Positions 14,860 through 20,386 of a stretch of 43,720 bases of DNA are shown piece after piece (position 1 is the first letter of the stretch; each line of letters begins with the position of its first letter). The notes under the pieces were generated by a model. That model saw nothing but the letters and a program-made list of their open reading frames with translations, searched no databases and was not told the DNA's origin. Made by a program: the position numbers and the translations under genes. This stretch comes from a virus: positions 1 through 43,720 of IMG/VR virus record IMGVR_UViG_3300013100_000006, one strand, 5' to 3'.

Positions 14860-15196
14860 GGTGGTCCTCGTTGAGATGGTTGAGGTAGAGATGCGGATCA
14901 AAGATGCGTGCGCCTTTGTACTTCACGCGCTCCCGCATCTCATGCAGCCAGAACGCCGTGTACGCGTCCATAGCCGTCTTTATAACGGCCGATGTATTAG
15001 CGTCCGGAGGAATGTAGAACTTGCGGCCGTACTGCCGGCCGGCGACTCCGCTGACGTTACACGGCAGCACGTAACTGAGCCCCATCAACCAACCTCCGCC
15101 ATCGACACCGTCGAGGACATAGTTCGCCTTAACGTGGGCGTACATAGACGGCAGATACAGTGCTTCCAAAATCTCGTCAATCTGCTGTTCTGTCAT
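14843..15196 (-). CDS. Hypothetical early protein (117 aa)
   Basis: Start at the ATG at 15196, which overlaps the previous stop as ATGA and has AGGAAG upstream; the longer open frame is a shadow. It starts MTEQQIDEILEALYLPSMYA, has a glycine-rich turn (DGVDGGGWLMGLSYVLP), then helices, and ends in a histidine-rich tail (LNHLNEDHHEQ). Soluble and roughly neutral. Family not recognised. Confidence 0.75.
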   Translation of the reverse strand: MTEQQIDEILEALYLPSMYAHVKANYVLDGVDGGGWLMGLSYVLPCNVSGVAGRQYGRKFYIPPDANTSAVIKTAMDAYTAFWLHEMRERVKYKGARIFDPHLYLNHLNEDHHEQAA

Positions 15197-15468
15197 GCGA
15201 TCTTCCTGATGAGTGCGCGGACCAAGCGTGAGCCGCGCGGGGTTGTTGAGTGTTGCTCCGTTTCCGTGAGGTCGTCCACAATGATCGAGTCGTGGACGCG
15301 CCCACCACGTGCTACGCCGTAAAGCATGGAGAAGGTTGCAGCCTTGCCGAGTTCCCGCATGCTTCTTGAGTTCATGCCGTACCCTGCACAGATGCGCTGC
15401 TCTACGTCGCTGAGGTCCATTTCCACGGCGATCTTGCGCAGGGCGTCGTACTGGTCGAGGTAGTTCAT
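15193..15468 (-). CDS. Hypothetical early protein (91 aa)
   Basis: Start at the ATG at 15468, overlapping the stop of the upstream gene; the ribosome site is weak, so coupling probably drives translation. It begins MNYLDQYDALRKIAVEMDLS. The centre SMRELGKAATFSMLYGVARG resembles the helix of family A DNA polymerases around motif B (K...F...YG). The resemblance is short and the protein has no polymerase catalytic residues, so it is more likely chance or a decoy-like similarity. The C-terminus is basic. Function unknown. Confidence 0.75.
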   Translation of the reverse strand: MNYLDQYDALRKIAVEMDLSDVEQRICAGYGMNSRSMRELGKAATFSMLYGVARGGRVHDSIIVDDLTETEQHSTTPRGSRLVRALIRKIA

Positions 15469-15815
15469 GCTCGCGGCTCGATGAACTGCAGCGGATCGAA
15501 CGATCCCCAACGGTCAGCATGCGGGCCGAGCAGTTCGCCCCTGTTGCCGTCCGGCCGCACCGCGATGCAGTCCTGATACAGCCGACGTGCGATCAGTTTG
15601 ATACGGTCCCGCAGGCCGAGAAAGTGAAGCGGATGATCGTCGCGAATCACCGCTACGTACGTCTGTTCGGTATTCGATTGGCGCACGTCGGAGTACAGCA
15701 CCGTCAGGTAGCACTCGTTCAGCGCGCGCTCGACCCGCGACTGGCACAGGGTGTACTCCGGCACGCCATAGCCTGCGCTAGTACGCATGCCAATGTTCAC
15801 AGCGAGTTCAGTCAT
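15465..15815 (-). CDS. Hypothetical early protein (116 aa)
   Basis: GGAGG precedes the ATG at 15815. The N-terminus MTELAVNIGMRTSAGYGVPEY is followed by a mixed alpha/beta domain, with the strands YLTVLYSDV and TYVAVIRDD and a central helix LRDRIKLIARRLYQDCIAV. The acidic end has FDPLQFIEP. It overlaps neighbours on both sides by a few bases. No motif recognised; the size and fold impression fit a small host-interaction protein. Confidence 0.75.
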   Translation of the reverse strand: MTELAVNIGMRTSAGYGVPEYTLCQSRVERALNECYLTVLYSDVRQSNTEQTYVAVIRDDHPLHFLGLRDRIKLIARRLYQDCIAVRPDGNRGELLGPHADRWGSFDPLQFIEPRA

Positions 15816-15891
15816 GGCGAGCCTCCGATGCGATGACTGCGATCAGACCTGCGACCACCATGCAAACGAAAAGGATTGCGGCGGCTTCCAT
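15808..15891 (-). CDS. Micro-protein with one membrane segment (27 aa)
   Basis: This short gene has an AGGAGA site six bases before the ATG at 15891. It overlaps the stop of the preceding gene by a base and the start of the next by eight bases, in keeping with the packed style of this cassette. The product is MEAAAILFVCMVVAGLIAVI followed by a short charged tail (ASEARHD). That is one transmembrane helix with an N-out or N-in placement that cannot be decided. The strong ribosome site is the main reason for calling it. Function unknown. Confidence 0.55.
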   Translation of the reverse strand: MEAAAILFVCMVVAGLIAVIASEARHD

Positions 15892-16064
15892 TATTGTCTC
15901 CTGAGTGCTTTCCACTCCCGGAATTTCTCCGGGGCCATGAGTTCGAAGGCGATAGCCTGTTGCTCGTACAACTCCCGGTATCGCTGTGCGTCGCTCACTG
16001 CAGCGACCACGAACACGAACATGATACCCATCACGAGGATGGACGCAACGACGTAGAGCATCAT
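15891..16064 (-). CDS. Small membrane-anchored protein (57 aa)
   Basis: GGGAGGT precedes two adjacent ATGs; I use the first, at 16064, because it makes an ATGA overlap with the upstream stop. Residues 3-22 (LYVVASILVMGIMFVFVVAA) form one strong transmembrane helix. A soluble helical tail of about 35 residues follows (DAQRYRELYEQQAIAFELM), rich in charged and aromatic residues and ending ALRRQ. The layout suggests an inner-membrane anchor with the tail in the cytoplasm. Followed immediately by the 27-residue membrane micro-protein; the pair may form one complex. Confidence 0.7.
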   Translation of the reverse strand: MMLYVVASILVMGIMFVFVVAAVSDAQRYRELYEQQAIAFELMAPEKFREWKALRRQ

Positions 16065-16279
16065 GCGAACCTCCCTGCGATGATCTCGTTGTCCCCGTTC
16101 AGGATGACGCCCGACGCGCTCGCCGGATACTGCGACAGCCAGTCGATAGCGTCGTCCAGAGACGGGGCCTTGTGCGTGTAGCCCTTGCCTTCCCACTCGA
16201 CGACGCACGTGAAGCCGTACACTGCGTCAAGCAGGCGTTGCAGGAGATTGAACCAATTACGTTTGATCGTGCGGAACAT
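16061..16279 (-). CDS. Small hypothetical early protein (72 aa)
   Basis: The ATG at 16279 follows AAGGTG by six bases; longer upstream reading lacks support. After a basic amphipathic start (MFRTIKRNWFNLLQRLLDAV) the protein folds as a likely beta-beta-alpha unit (FTCVVEWEGKGYTHKAPSLD, then DAIDWLSQY). A short beta hairpin follows (GVILNGDNEIIAGRFA). The first helix could touch the membrane. Function unknown. The stop overlaps the start of the membrane-anchored protein. Confidence 0.7.
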   Translation of the reverse strand: MFRTIKRNWFNLLQRLLDAVYGFTCVVEWEGKGYTHKAPSLDDAIDWLSQYPASASGVILNGDNEIIAGRFA

Positions 16280-16302
16280 GGTGAGCACCTTGTGCGTGAG
16301 GT

Positions 16303-16509
16303 TTAGGGCCGTCGAGTGTTGCGGTCGGGATTCGCTGCCGTACCCATCGGAGCACATACCGTCTCCGTCGTAAGCTGACGTTTGCTATCTGCGTTGCGCA
16401 TCGCTACGGTACGACCAGCAGCGAGACACGCGGACATATCTTCGAAGGGAACCGACGTGACCGATACACCGAACGACACGTAGGCTACCGTGATAATGAG
16501 GTTGACCAT
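16303..16509 (-). CDS. Small exported protein with two conserved-type cysteines (68 aa)
   Basis: The start overlaps the previous stop (TAATG). Residues 1-19 (MVNLIITVAYVSFGVSVTS) form a hydrophobic N-terminus without the usual basic cluster, so a signal peptide or signal anchor is possible. The following part, PFEDMSACLAAGRTV and TTETVCAPMG, has two cysteines about 24 residues apart. That is a pattern often seen in small phage proteins thought to be oxidised in the periplasm. The end is basic and disordered. No downstream partner is evident. Function unknown. Confidence 0.6.
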   Translation of the reverse strand: MVNLIITVAYVSFGVSVTSVPFEDMSACLAAGRTVAMRNADSKRQLTTETVCAPMGTAANPDRNTRRP

Positions 16510-16655
16510 TACTGCCCCTTGCGGTTGCGTTCGTTTGCACGCGCGTCCTGCACTGCGCGCTTCATGCCCTTGCGTGCGAGCTTCGTCTCGAAGCCTTCGC
16601 TACGCACACGTTGCGGCTTGGCATTGCGGATGAAAGAGTTGTTCGTGCCTTGCAT
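16509..16655 (-). CDS. Small very basic protein (48 aa)
   Basis: The ATG at 16655 has GGAGCG five bases upstream. The protein starts MQGTNNSFIRNAKPQRVRSE, has about one third basic residues and ends ARANERNRKGQ. There are no hydrophobic segments, so it is probably disordered or helical and able to bind nucleic acid or a ribosome-like surface. I do not recognise it. It fits tightly between two other small early genes. Confidence 0.65.
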   Translation of the reverse strand: MQGTNNSFIRNAKPQRVRSEGFETKLARKGMKRAVQDARANERNRKGQ

Positions 16656-16656
16656 G

Positions 16657-16842
16657 TTACGCTCCGATCGGATTGCCGTTGATCTGCCACCAGCCATTCA
16701 CCACACGTACCACATCGCCGCGCTTGCGTGCGGCTTCGATGGTCGGAAGGATATGGCGTGTGAACCAGCCTGCCTTGCGCTCGCTGGTTGTGTATCGGCC
16801 GGACAGATCGCGGTCCCCTGTCCGGATTGCTTGGTTCTTCAT
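16657..16842 (-). CDS. Small hypothetical protein (61 aa)
   Basis: Start at 16842 with an ATGA overlap and GAGG upstream. The sequence MKNQAIRTGDRDLSGRYTTS leads into a region rich in aromatic and basic residues (GWFTRHILPTIEAARKRGDV). It ends in a beta hairpin (VVRVVNGWWQINGNPIG). The helix-then-wing layout could be a small winged-helix-like DNA-binding unit, but the match is only structural impression. Function unknown. Confidence 0.65.
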   Translation of the reverse strand: MKNQAIRTGDRDLSGRYTTSERKAGWFTRHILPTIEAARKRGDVVRVVNGWWQINGNPIGA

Positions 16843-17171
16843 GTGACTGCCTCATCGTTAAGGTAGACCACGTGCGCCTTCTGGTACACATTGGCACCAA
16901 GCGCACGTAGTCTGGATTGAGTGGTGGTGGTAGGATAGCGTGCGAGCATGTCTCGCATCACCGTCAGTTCGAGTGCATCGTGTCGGACCTGCGTGAGCGT
17001 GGCGATATGGTTGCCATGCAGATAGACACGGGCGCATGGCGTGCGAGTCGCTTCGTTCGTGCCAATCTCCACGCTGGTATTTCCCTCCCGCCAATCGCGC
17101 ATTGAGAACACAGCGTCACACATGAACACCTCAATCTTGCGCGCTGTGTACGTGTTGAGTTTGGTTTTCAT
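16839..17171 (-). CDS. Hypothetical early protein (110 aa)
   Basis: Start at the ATG at 17171, which overlaps the previous stop as ATGA; AAGGAAA lies about ten bases upstream. It begins MKTKLNTYTARKIEVFMCDA, with mixed beta strands and helices (TPCARVYLHGNHIATLTQ, then ALELTVMRDMLARYP) and a basic end. The strand-turn-helix pattern is reminiscent of small host RNA-polymerase or nuclease inhibitors, but there is no sequence match I can name. Confidence 0.7.
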   Translation of the reverse strand: MKTKLNTYTARKIEVFMCDAVFSMRDWREGNTSVEIGTNEATRTPCARVYLHGNHIATLTQVRHDALELTVMRDMLARYPTTTTQSRLRALGANVYQKAHVVYLNDEAVT

Positions 17172-17437
17172 GGCTTGAATTTCCTTGCGGGTTCGGATGC
17201 AGATACCCAGATGACGCCGGCACCAAACAGTGCGGGTATCCACGTGGACGCCTGCGTTGCGCCGCGCTTCGTGAGCAGAGCTTGAAGTGCGACAGCGTGA
17301 ATGTCCGCCCAATCCGAAAGCTCGTATGGGTACGGAACAGAAACCCGCACGTGCATCATGCGGGCCACAACCTGCGTACCATGCTTGTCGGTAGCGGGCT
17401 CAACCTCTGTGTAGATTGCCGGGTGTAATGTGCTCAT
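17168..17437 (-). CDS. Hypothetical early protein (89 aa)
   Basis: I take the ATG at 17437 instead of the GTG three bases earlier because AGGGAGA is five bases before the ATG. The protein starts MSTLHPAIYTEVEPATDKHG, has a strand-rich middle (TQVVARMMHVRVSVPYPYEL) and a helix with the sequence WADIHAVALQALLTKRG. It ends basic (SEPARKFKP). A 5-bp hairpin with an eight-base loop (17461-17478) lies between it and the upstream gene. Function unknown. Confidence 0.7.
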   Translation of the reverse strand: MSTLHPAIYTEVEPATDKHGTQVVARMMHVRVSVPYPYELSDWADIHAVALQALLTKRGATQASTWIPALFGAGVIWVSASEPARKFKP

Positions 17438-17487
17438 CACGTTCTCCCTGAGGCACTACTGCGGCTGATGCCCGCCGCTAGGCTTGC

Positions 17488-18030
17488 TTACTCGACCGAC
17501 TCGGGCGTCGCTGCTGCCTGCGCCTCTTCCGTGTGCGCTTCCGGGGTGCCTGCGATAGCGCGCAGTGCAGCCAGCTTTTCCGGGCTGATCAGCGTGCCGT
17601 CTTGCTGCTCCGCTGCGAGTGCAGACTCTGCCTTTTTGAGCAGCATCGCAAGGGCCTTCGCCAGATCGAACTGCACATACTCCGGCTCCGGCTTGAACTC
17701 CCAGAACGGTTTGGCATCTGCGGCCGCTTCGTCAAACACCTTCTTGCTGCCCTTGACGTGCACAAAGGGTGCCTCAGCACGCGTTTCCTTCTCGACGTTC
17801 GGAGCAAGCCCGGCACCGAAGTGCTCGACCCATGCCATCAGTGCGTTACGGCGTGCAGCCTTCGGCAGTGCGACGATGAGGCGGTTCACCAGCGTCACAT
17901 CGCCGTGCGCTGCGTGGTGTGCGATGCTCGACAGTGCGGCTTGGTGGATATCGGAGTCGAGCTTCTTACCACGCTTGTCGATCGATGCGATGAGTTTGAG
18001 GGTGTCGGCTTGGTTGAGAATGATCGTCAT
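17488..18030 (-). CDS. Hypothetical early protein (180 aa)
   Basis: GGAG precedes the ATG at 18030. This is the largest gene of the early cassette. The N-terminal 80 residues are helical (MTIILNQADTLKLIASIDKR, then HQAALSSIAHHAAHGDVTLV), followed by a motif KPFWEFKPEPEYVQFDLAKA and a long alanine/glutamate-rich, probably disordered tail. I have a general impression that proteins of this shape occur in the early regions of many T7-like and other podoviruses, but I cannot name the family or a role. Two GC-rich hairpins sit in the 70-base gap upstream, possibly RNA-processing sites. Confidence 0.75.
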   Translation of the reverse strand: MTIILNQADTLKLIASIDKRGKKLDSDIHQAALSSIAHHAAHGDVTLVNRLIVALPKAARRNALMAWVEHFGAGLAPNVEKETRAEAPFVHVKGSKKVFDEAAADAKPFWEFKPEPEYVQFDLAKALAMLLKKAESALAAEQQDGTLISPEKLAALRAIAGTPEAHTEEAQAAATPESVE

Positions 18031-18100
18031 GATGTACTCCAGTGAAAGTGCGCGGACTAGCCGCGTTCAGAAAATGGTCGTGCAGTGTCGCGTTCGCGGC

Positions 18101-18193
18101 TCAGTGCGACTGCTGAAAGAAGTCCCATGCTGTGTAGAACATGGCTTCGTTGTCGCAGTACACCGGCCAAAGATCGTTACCGTAATCGTCCAT
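18101..18193 (-). CDS. Micro-protein (30 aa)
   Basis: The ATG at 18193 has GAGGTG six bases upstream, formed around the stop codon of the previous gene. The product is acidic and aromatic (MDDYGNDLWPVYCDNEAMFY, then TAWDFFQQSH). It has no membrane segment. The ribosome site and its place between two early genes support translation; length alone gives little support. Small acidic, aromatic early phage proteins sometimes act as DNA mimics or inhibitors of host enzymes; that is speculation here. Confidence 0.5.
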   Translation of the reverse strand: MDDYGNDLWPVYCDNEAMFYTAWDFFQQSH

Positions 18194-18201
18194 GTGTCAC
18201 C

Positions 18202-18423
18202 TCATTTCATTACGAATCGTTGCGTCCCATCCTTGCGCGGCGGGCGATGGAAGTTACCGGGCTGCTGCTCACGCTTATCCCACGACTGAGCAAGAACCTT
18301 GCGAGTCTTGCGTGCATCGCTTCGTTCATCAGCGGTGCCAGTCATGATGAGAGAGTCAAGCGCTTGGCGTCGTGCCTCGCGTTGCTTAACCTTTGCGTAC
18401 AGTTTCTTCATCTGCGGCGACAT
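18202..18423 (-). CDS. First early gene: small basic protein (73 aa)
   Basis: GGAGAT precedes the ATG at 18423. This is the first gene after the tandem early promoters and their structured leader. The protein is strongly basic: MSPQMKKLYAKVKQREARRQ at the start and RPPRKDGTQRFVMK at the end, with a central helix carrying acidic and basic residues (ADERSDARKTRKVLAQ). It is likely helical and nucleic-acid- or ribosome-binding. The first early gene of T7 (0.3, Ocr) is an acidic DNA mimic; this product has the opposite charge, so it is not an Ocr equivalent. Confidence 0.7.
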   Translation of the reverse strand: MSPQMKKLYAKVKQREARRQALDSLIMTGTADERSDARKTRKVLAQSWDKREQQPGNFHRPPRKDGTQRFVMK

Positions 18424-18446
18424 TGCTATCTCCAGTATGATTGATG

Positions 18447-18680
18447 GAACGCACAGGTTCTATGCTATGCGTTCAGTTCAATCGCACTAGTTTGTGTGCG
18501 GCCTGAGCATGTGCTCTAGGACTCAGTCTAGGTTACCCCTAGCATTTTGATACCCCTGTAGTCAGACAGGGAACTGGCATTCGAACCAGTCTCGACTCGC
18601 TTTGTACGCCCGAGTCTTGCTAACGTGGCTGAGTTAAACGGCGTCGCCAGCCTTACGGTTCAGCATCGATGTTCAACCGT
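18447..18680 (-). promoter_or_regulatory. Structured early leader with serial hairpins and tRNA-like arms
   Basis: At least eight inverted repeats occur within 234 bases: 18447-18474, 18483-18500, 18528-18542, 18554-18571, 18573-18590, 18594-18616, 18621-18636 and 18655-18680, with stems of 4-7 perfect pairs. On the minus strand the last-but-one, 18594-18616 and 18573-18590 follow the order of the D, anticodon and T arms, and the T-like loop reads TTCGAATG. No matching acceptor stem exists, so this is not a working tRNA. All early transcripts would carry it at their 5' end before the first early gene. Confidence 0.55.
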
Positions 18681-18765
18681 ACGATCCTCTGTACAGCATC
18701 CGTCTCAACCCTAGCCCGTTTGCTAGTCCCATCTGGTAGACCGTGCTATCTGCTACCGTGTTCGC

Positions 18766-18795
18766 ATCTTACTGCCTTGCTGCTACTGCTGTCAA
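18766..18795 (-). promoter_or_regulatory. Early host sigma70 promoter, fourth (closest to genes)
   Basis: Minus strand: -35 TTGACA at 18795-18790, 18-base spacer, -10 TAAGAT at 18771-18766. The surrounding 35 bases are a diverged copy of the promoter 93 bases upstream. Confidence 0.65.
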
Positions 18796-18858
18796 GTACC
18801 TTGGAACCTACTAACTACTACGCTTAGGCGGCTCGCTCTTCGGCGGTACTTGCTTCGC

Positions 18859-18888
18859 ATCTTACTTCCTTGTTGCTGCCAGTGTCAA
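18859..18888 (-). promoter_or_regulatory. Early host sigma70 promoter, third
   Basis: Minus strand: perfect -35 TTGACA at 18888-18883, 18-base spacer, -10 TAAGAT at 18864-18859, followed by GCGAA as in the downstream copy. Confidence 0.65.
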
Positions 18889-18977
18889 GCGGCTTTCGCA
18901 TTTACTCAGGTGCCCTAGGGCTATCCCTTTCTGACTGCTAGGCAGTTCGTTTCACTGCCGCTTGCTACTGAGACTCC

Positions 18978-19006
18978 ATCGTAAAGCTTAGTTGCTACCG
19001 TGTCAA
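18978..19006 (-). promoter_or_regulatory. Early host sigma70 promoter, second
   Basis: Minus strand: perfect -35 TTGACA at 19006-19001, 17-base spacer, -10 TACGAT at 18983-18978. Confidence 0.6.
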
Positions 19007-19139
19007 CAAGTTTGTTAGTAGCAGTCTGGACTATCTTGCATCTGCTCTAGTAGTGTCGTTAGACCTAAAGACTTCCGATGCTCACCCATGCTCTTGCTAC
19101 TAACTCCCTTGCTTGCTCTGCATTGCTGCATTGGTTCCC

Positions 19140-19168
19140 ATGATAGACATAAGCCTAAGCCAAGTCAA
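19140..19168 (-). promoter_or_regulatory. Early host sigma70 promoter, first (most upstream)
   Basis: Minus strand: -35 TTGACT at 19168-19163, 17-base spacer, -10 TATCAT at 19145-19140 (five of six matches). With the three others it forms a tandem set like T7 A1-A3. Confidence 0.65.
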
Positions 19169-19299
19169 CAGATATTCGTTAGTACAAACCCTATCTCTAT
19201 CCCCCTTAACAATCCCCCTGCTACAGATAGCCTTCCCTCTATATAGTAATGTCCATAGTCTATACCTTAGCACTATCCCATCATATACCTAGCCTAGAT

Positions 19300-19319
19300 C
19301 ACCCTGCCTCTATCCCTGC
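19300..19319. repeat. 20-bp direct repeat, copy 1
   Basis: CACCCTGCCTCTATCCCTGC occurs here and again at 19352-19371, 52 bases apart, inside a tract where related ATCCCTGCC words recur. T7 has short repeats next to its terminal repeats; a similar role is inferred from position only. Confidence 0.75.
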
Positions 19320-19351
19320 ACCTCATCCCTGCCTATCCTACCTGCCTTCAA

Positions 19352-19371
19352 CACCCTGCCTCTATCCCTGC
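19352..19371. repeat. 20-bp direct repeat, copy 2
   Basis: Exact copy of 19300-19319. It lies 33 bases below the phage promoter at 19405-19423, so that promoter would transcribe both copies. Confidence 0.75.
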
Positions 19372-19404
19372 CTGAACACCGGCTTGAATACTGATGCTTT
19401 CCTT

Positions 19405-19423
19405 CCTAGATAGTCTACCGAAA
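19405..19423 (-). promoter_or_regulatory. Phage RNA polymerase promoter in the control region
   Basis: Minus-strand TTTCGGTAGACTATCTAGG matches the phage consensus fully in the core. It lies upstream of all early promoters, the place of phiOL in T7, and could serve replication priming or packaging as well as late reading of the early genes. Confidence 0.8.
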
Positions 19424-19861
19424 CCTATCCCATTGATTCGAAAGCGTAATACAGATGCTCGCGCCCCTACACACCCGCTCAAGCCGCACCATCTCGCCTA
19501 AACCACAACTCTGTACACCCGACCTGAGCACCAGCAATGCCTCTGTCGCTTGAATACAGCCCCTCTGACGGCCTGATGCTCCTGCCTAGCTACCCATGCC
19601 TACCCCATGCCCCTCAGCCCGTCCTAGAGCCCCTGACGCGGAACATCGCTAACTCGCATTATGTCAAATCGATCCGAGGCAGGCGCACAGCATCCCGAGT
19701 CCTCCCCTGCCCTGCCGCAATGGAGCTATCGCACGGGCGACGCGCACCCACACGGGGGCACGCGCGAGACTGGATTTGTCGCAGACCCGCGCACCTATCG
19801 GCACCAATTTTAGGTCGAGGCCATTCTGACGGTCGTACAGCCCCGTAGACGGCCCCGTTTC

Positions 19862-20119
19862 CTATGGGGTAGACACACCCCTTACCTTCCCAGCCCAAGC
19901 CCGTAGCGCGGCCTTATCGGCGTTGCAGCGGTCCAGAGCGAATCGCTCGCGTAAGGCGTAGTCAGCCAGCGCCCCGTTGGTCCGGGTAGCCGGCTTTTCC
20001 GCATGAGGGCAATCAGCGAGCAGCGACTCCGCTGGCAGCGTCGGCCCCGAAGATAGCGTCGTACACGCTGTCAGGAACAGCAGCATTGCTCCAGTCGCGA
20101 TTAGCGTTAAGCGCGCCAT
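19862..20119 (-). CDS. Rz1: Rz1-like outer-membrane spanin lipoprotein (o-spanin)
   Basis: The 85-residue protein has AAGGGAGA before its ATG at 20119. The N-terminus MARLTLIATGAMLLFLTAC is a lipoprotein signal with lipobox LTAC and the lipidated cysteine C19. The mature part is 67 residues, longer than lambda Rz1 and with two further cysteines (ADCPHA and LDRCNA). The first 107 bases are nested in the end of the Rz gene in another frame, the usual Rz/Rz1 arrangement. It should sit in the outer membrane and join the i-spanin to fuse both membranes in the last lysis step. It is the last gene before the control region. Confidence 0.85.
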   Translation of the reverse strand: MARLTLIATGAMLLFLTACTTLSSGPTLPAESLLADCPHAEKPATRTNGALADYALRERFALDRCNADKAALRAWAGKVRGVSTP

Positions 20120-20366
20120 TGAGTTCTCCCTTAGCCTTAGCCTCCTTAGCCGTAAGCTCAGCTAGTTGGCCCTTCAATACCTTAAGCGCAAGCACCTGCG
20201 CATCCCTTTCCTTCTCTGCTAACTCCCGCGCACGTGTAGCCTCAGCCAGTTGAGTCTGAGCTAACAGCGTTCGCCCGTGCTCGATCTTAAGCGTAATGCC
20301 AAGACCGGCAGAGAGAAGGGCGAACACGATGACCGCGCCCGCTAGTACCTTCTCCAGCATTTGCAT
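20013..20366 (-). CDS. Rz: Rz-like inner-membrane spanin (i-spanin)
   Basis: AGGAGG precedes the ATG at 20366. The 117-residue protein has one N-terminal transmembrane helix (LAGAVIVFALLSAGLGITL, about 8-26) and a long periplasmic coiled coil rich in A, E, K and L (about 35-88), which is the i-spanin architecture. Its 3' end overlaps the Rz1-like gene in a different frame. It sits in the inner membrane and bridges the periplasm to the lipoprotein partner once the endolysin has opened the wall. Order endolysin-Rz-Rz1 is intact here. Confidence 0.85.
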   Translation of the reverse strand: MQMLEKVLAGAVIVFALLSAGLGITLKIEHGRTLLAQTQLAEATRARELAEKERDAQVLALKVLKGQLAELTAKEAKAKGELNGALNANRDWSNAAVPDSVYDAIFGADAASGVAAR

Positions 20367-20386
20367 AGTGGCCTCCTATCGCCGGG

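Larger units (their letters stand above)
18424..19861. other. Non-coding control region between lysis and early genes
   Basis: About 1.4 kb holds no gene I can support on either strand. From high to low coordinates it contains a GC-rich part after the spanin gene (19.64-19.86 kb), a strand-asymmetric tract that is C-rich on the plus strand (about 19.19-19.64 kb) with a 20-bp direct repeat and one phage promoter, a short AT-rich patch (19230-19275), four host-type promoters (18.77-19.17 kb) and a hairpin-rich leader (18.45-18.68 kb). By analogy with phiKMV-like phages the direct terminal repeats and packaging site should be here, but their limits cannot be read from a circular assembly. Confidence 0.8.

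Noticed and set aside
15193-15468. Fragment of a DNA polymerase motif B in the 91-residue protein
   Set aside because: The match is limited to K...F...YG within one helix and the protein has no other polymerase motif, so chance is the simpler explanation.
18573-18650. A functional tRNA gene on the minus strand
   Set aside because: Three arm-like hairpins and a TTCGAAT loop are present, but there is no acceptor stem, the anticodon-like loop is 11 bases and the T-like loop 8. It is described only as tRNA-like.
19230-19275. Degenerate phage promoter with TAGACTAT on the minus strand
   Set aside because: Only eight core bases agree and the CTAGG start region is missing; the patch is better described as AT-rich.
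19663-19668. Fifth early -35 box (TTGACA on the minus strand)
   Set aside because: No acceptable -10 hexamer lies 16-19 bases downstream.
19537-19848. Plus-strand frame of 103 codons in the control region
   Set aside because: Proline- and arginine-rich by base composition, no ribosome site, and the only would-be gene on this strand.
19659-19898. Minus-strand frame of 79 codons overlapping the Rz1 end
   Set aside because: Starts at TTG without a ribosome site, has low-complexity GC-driven composition and covers the control region.
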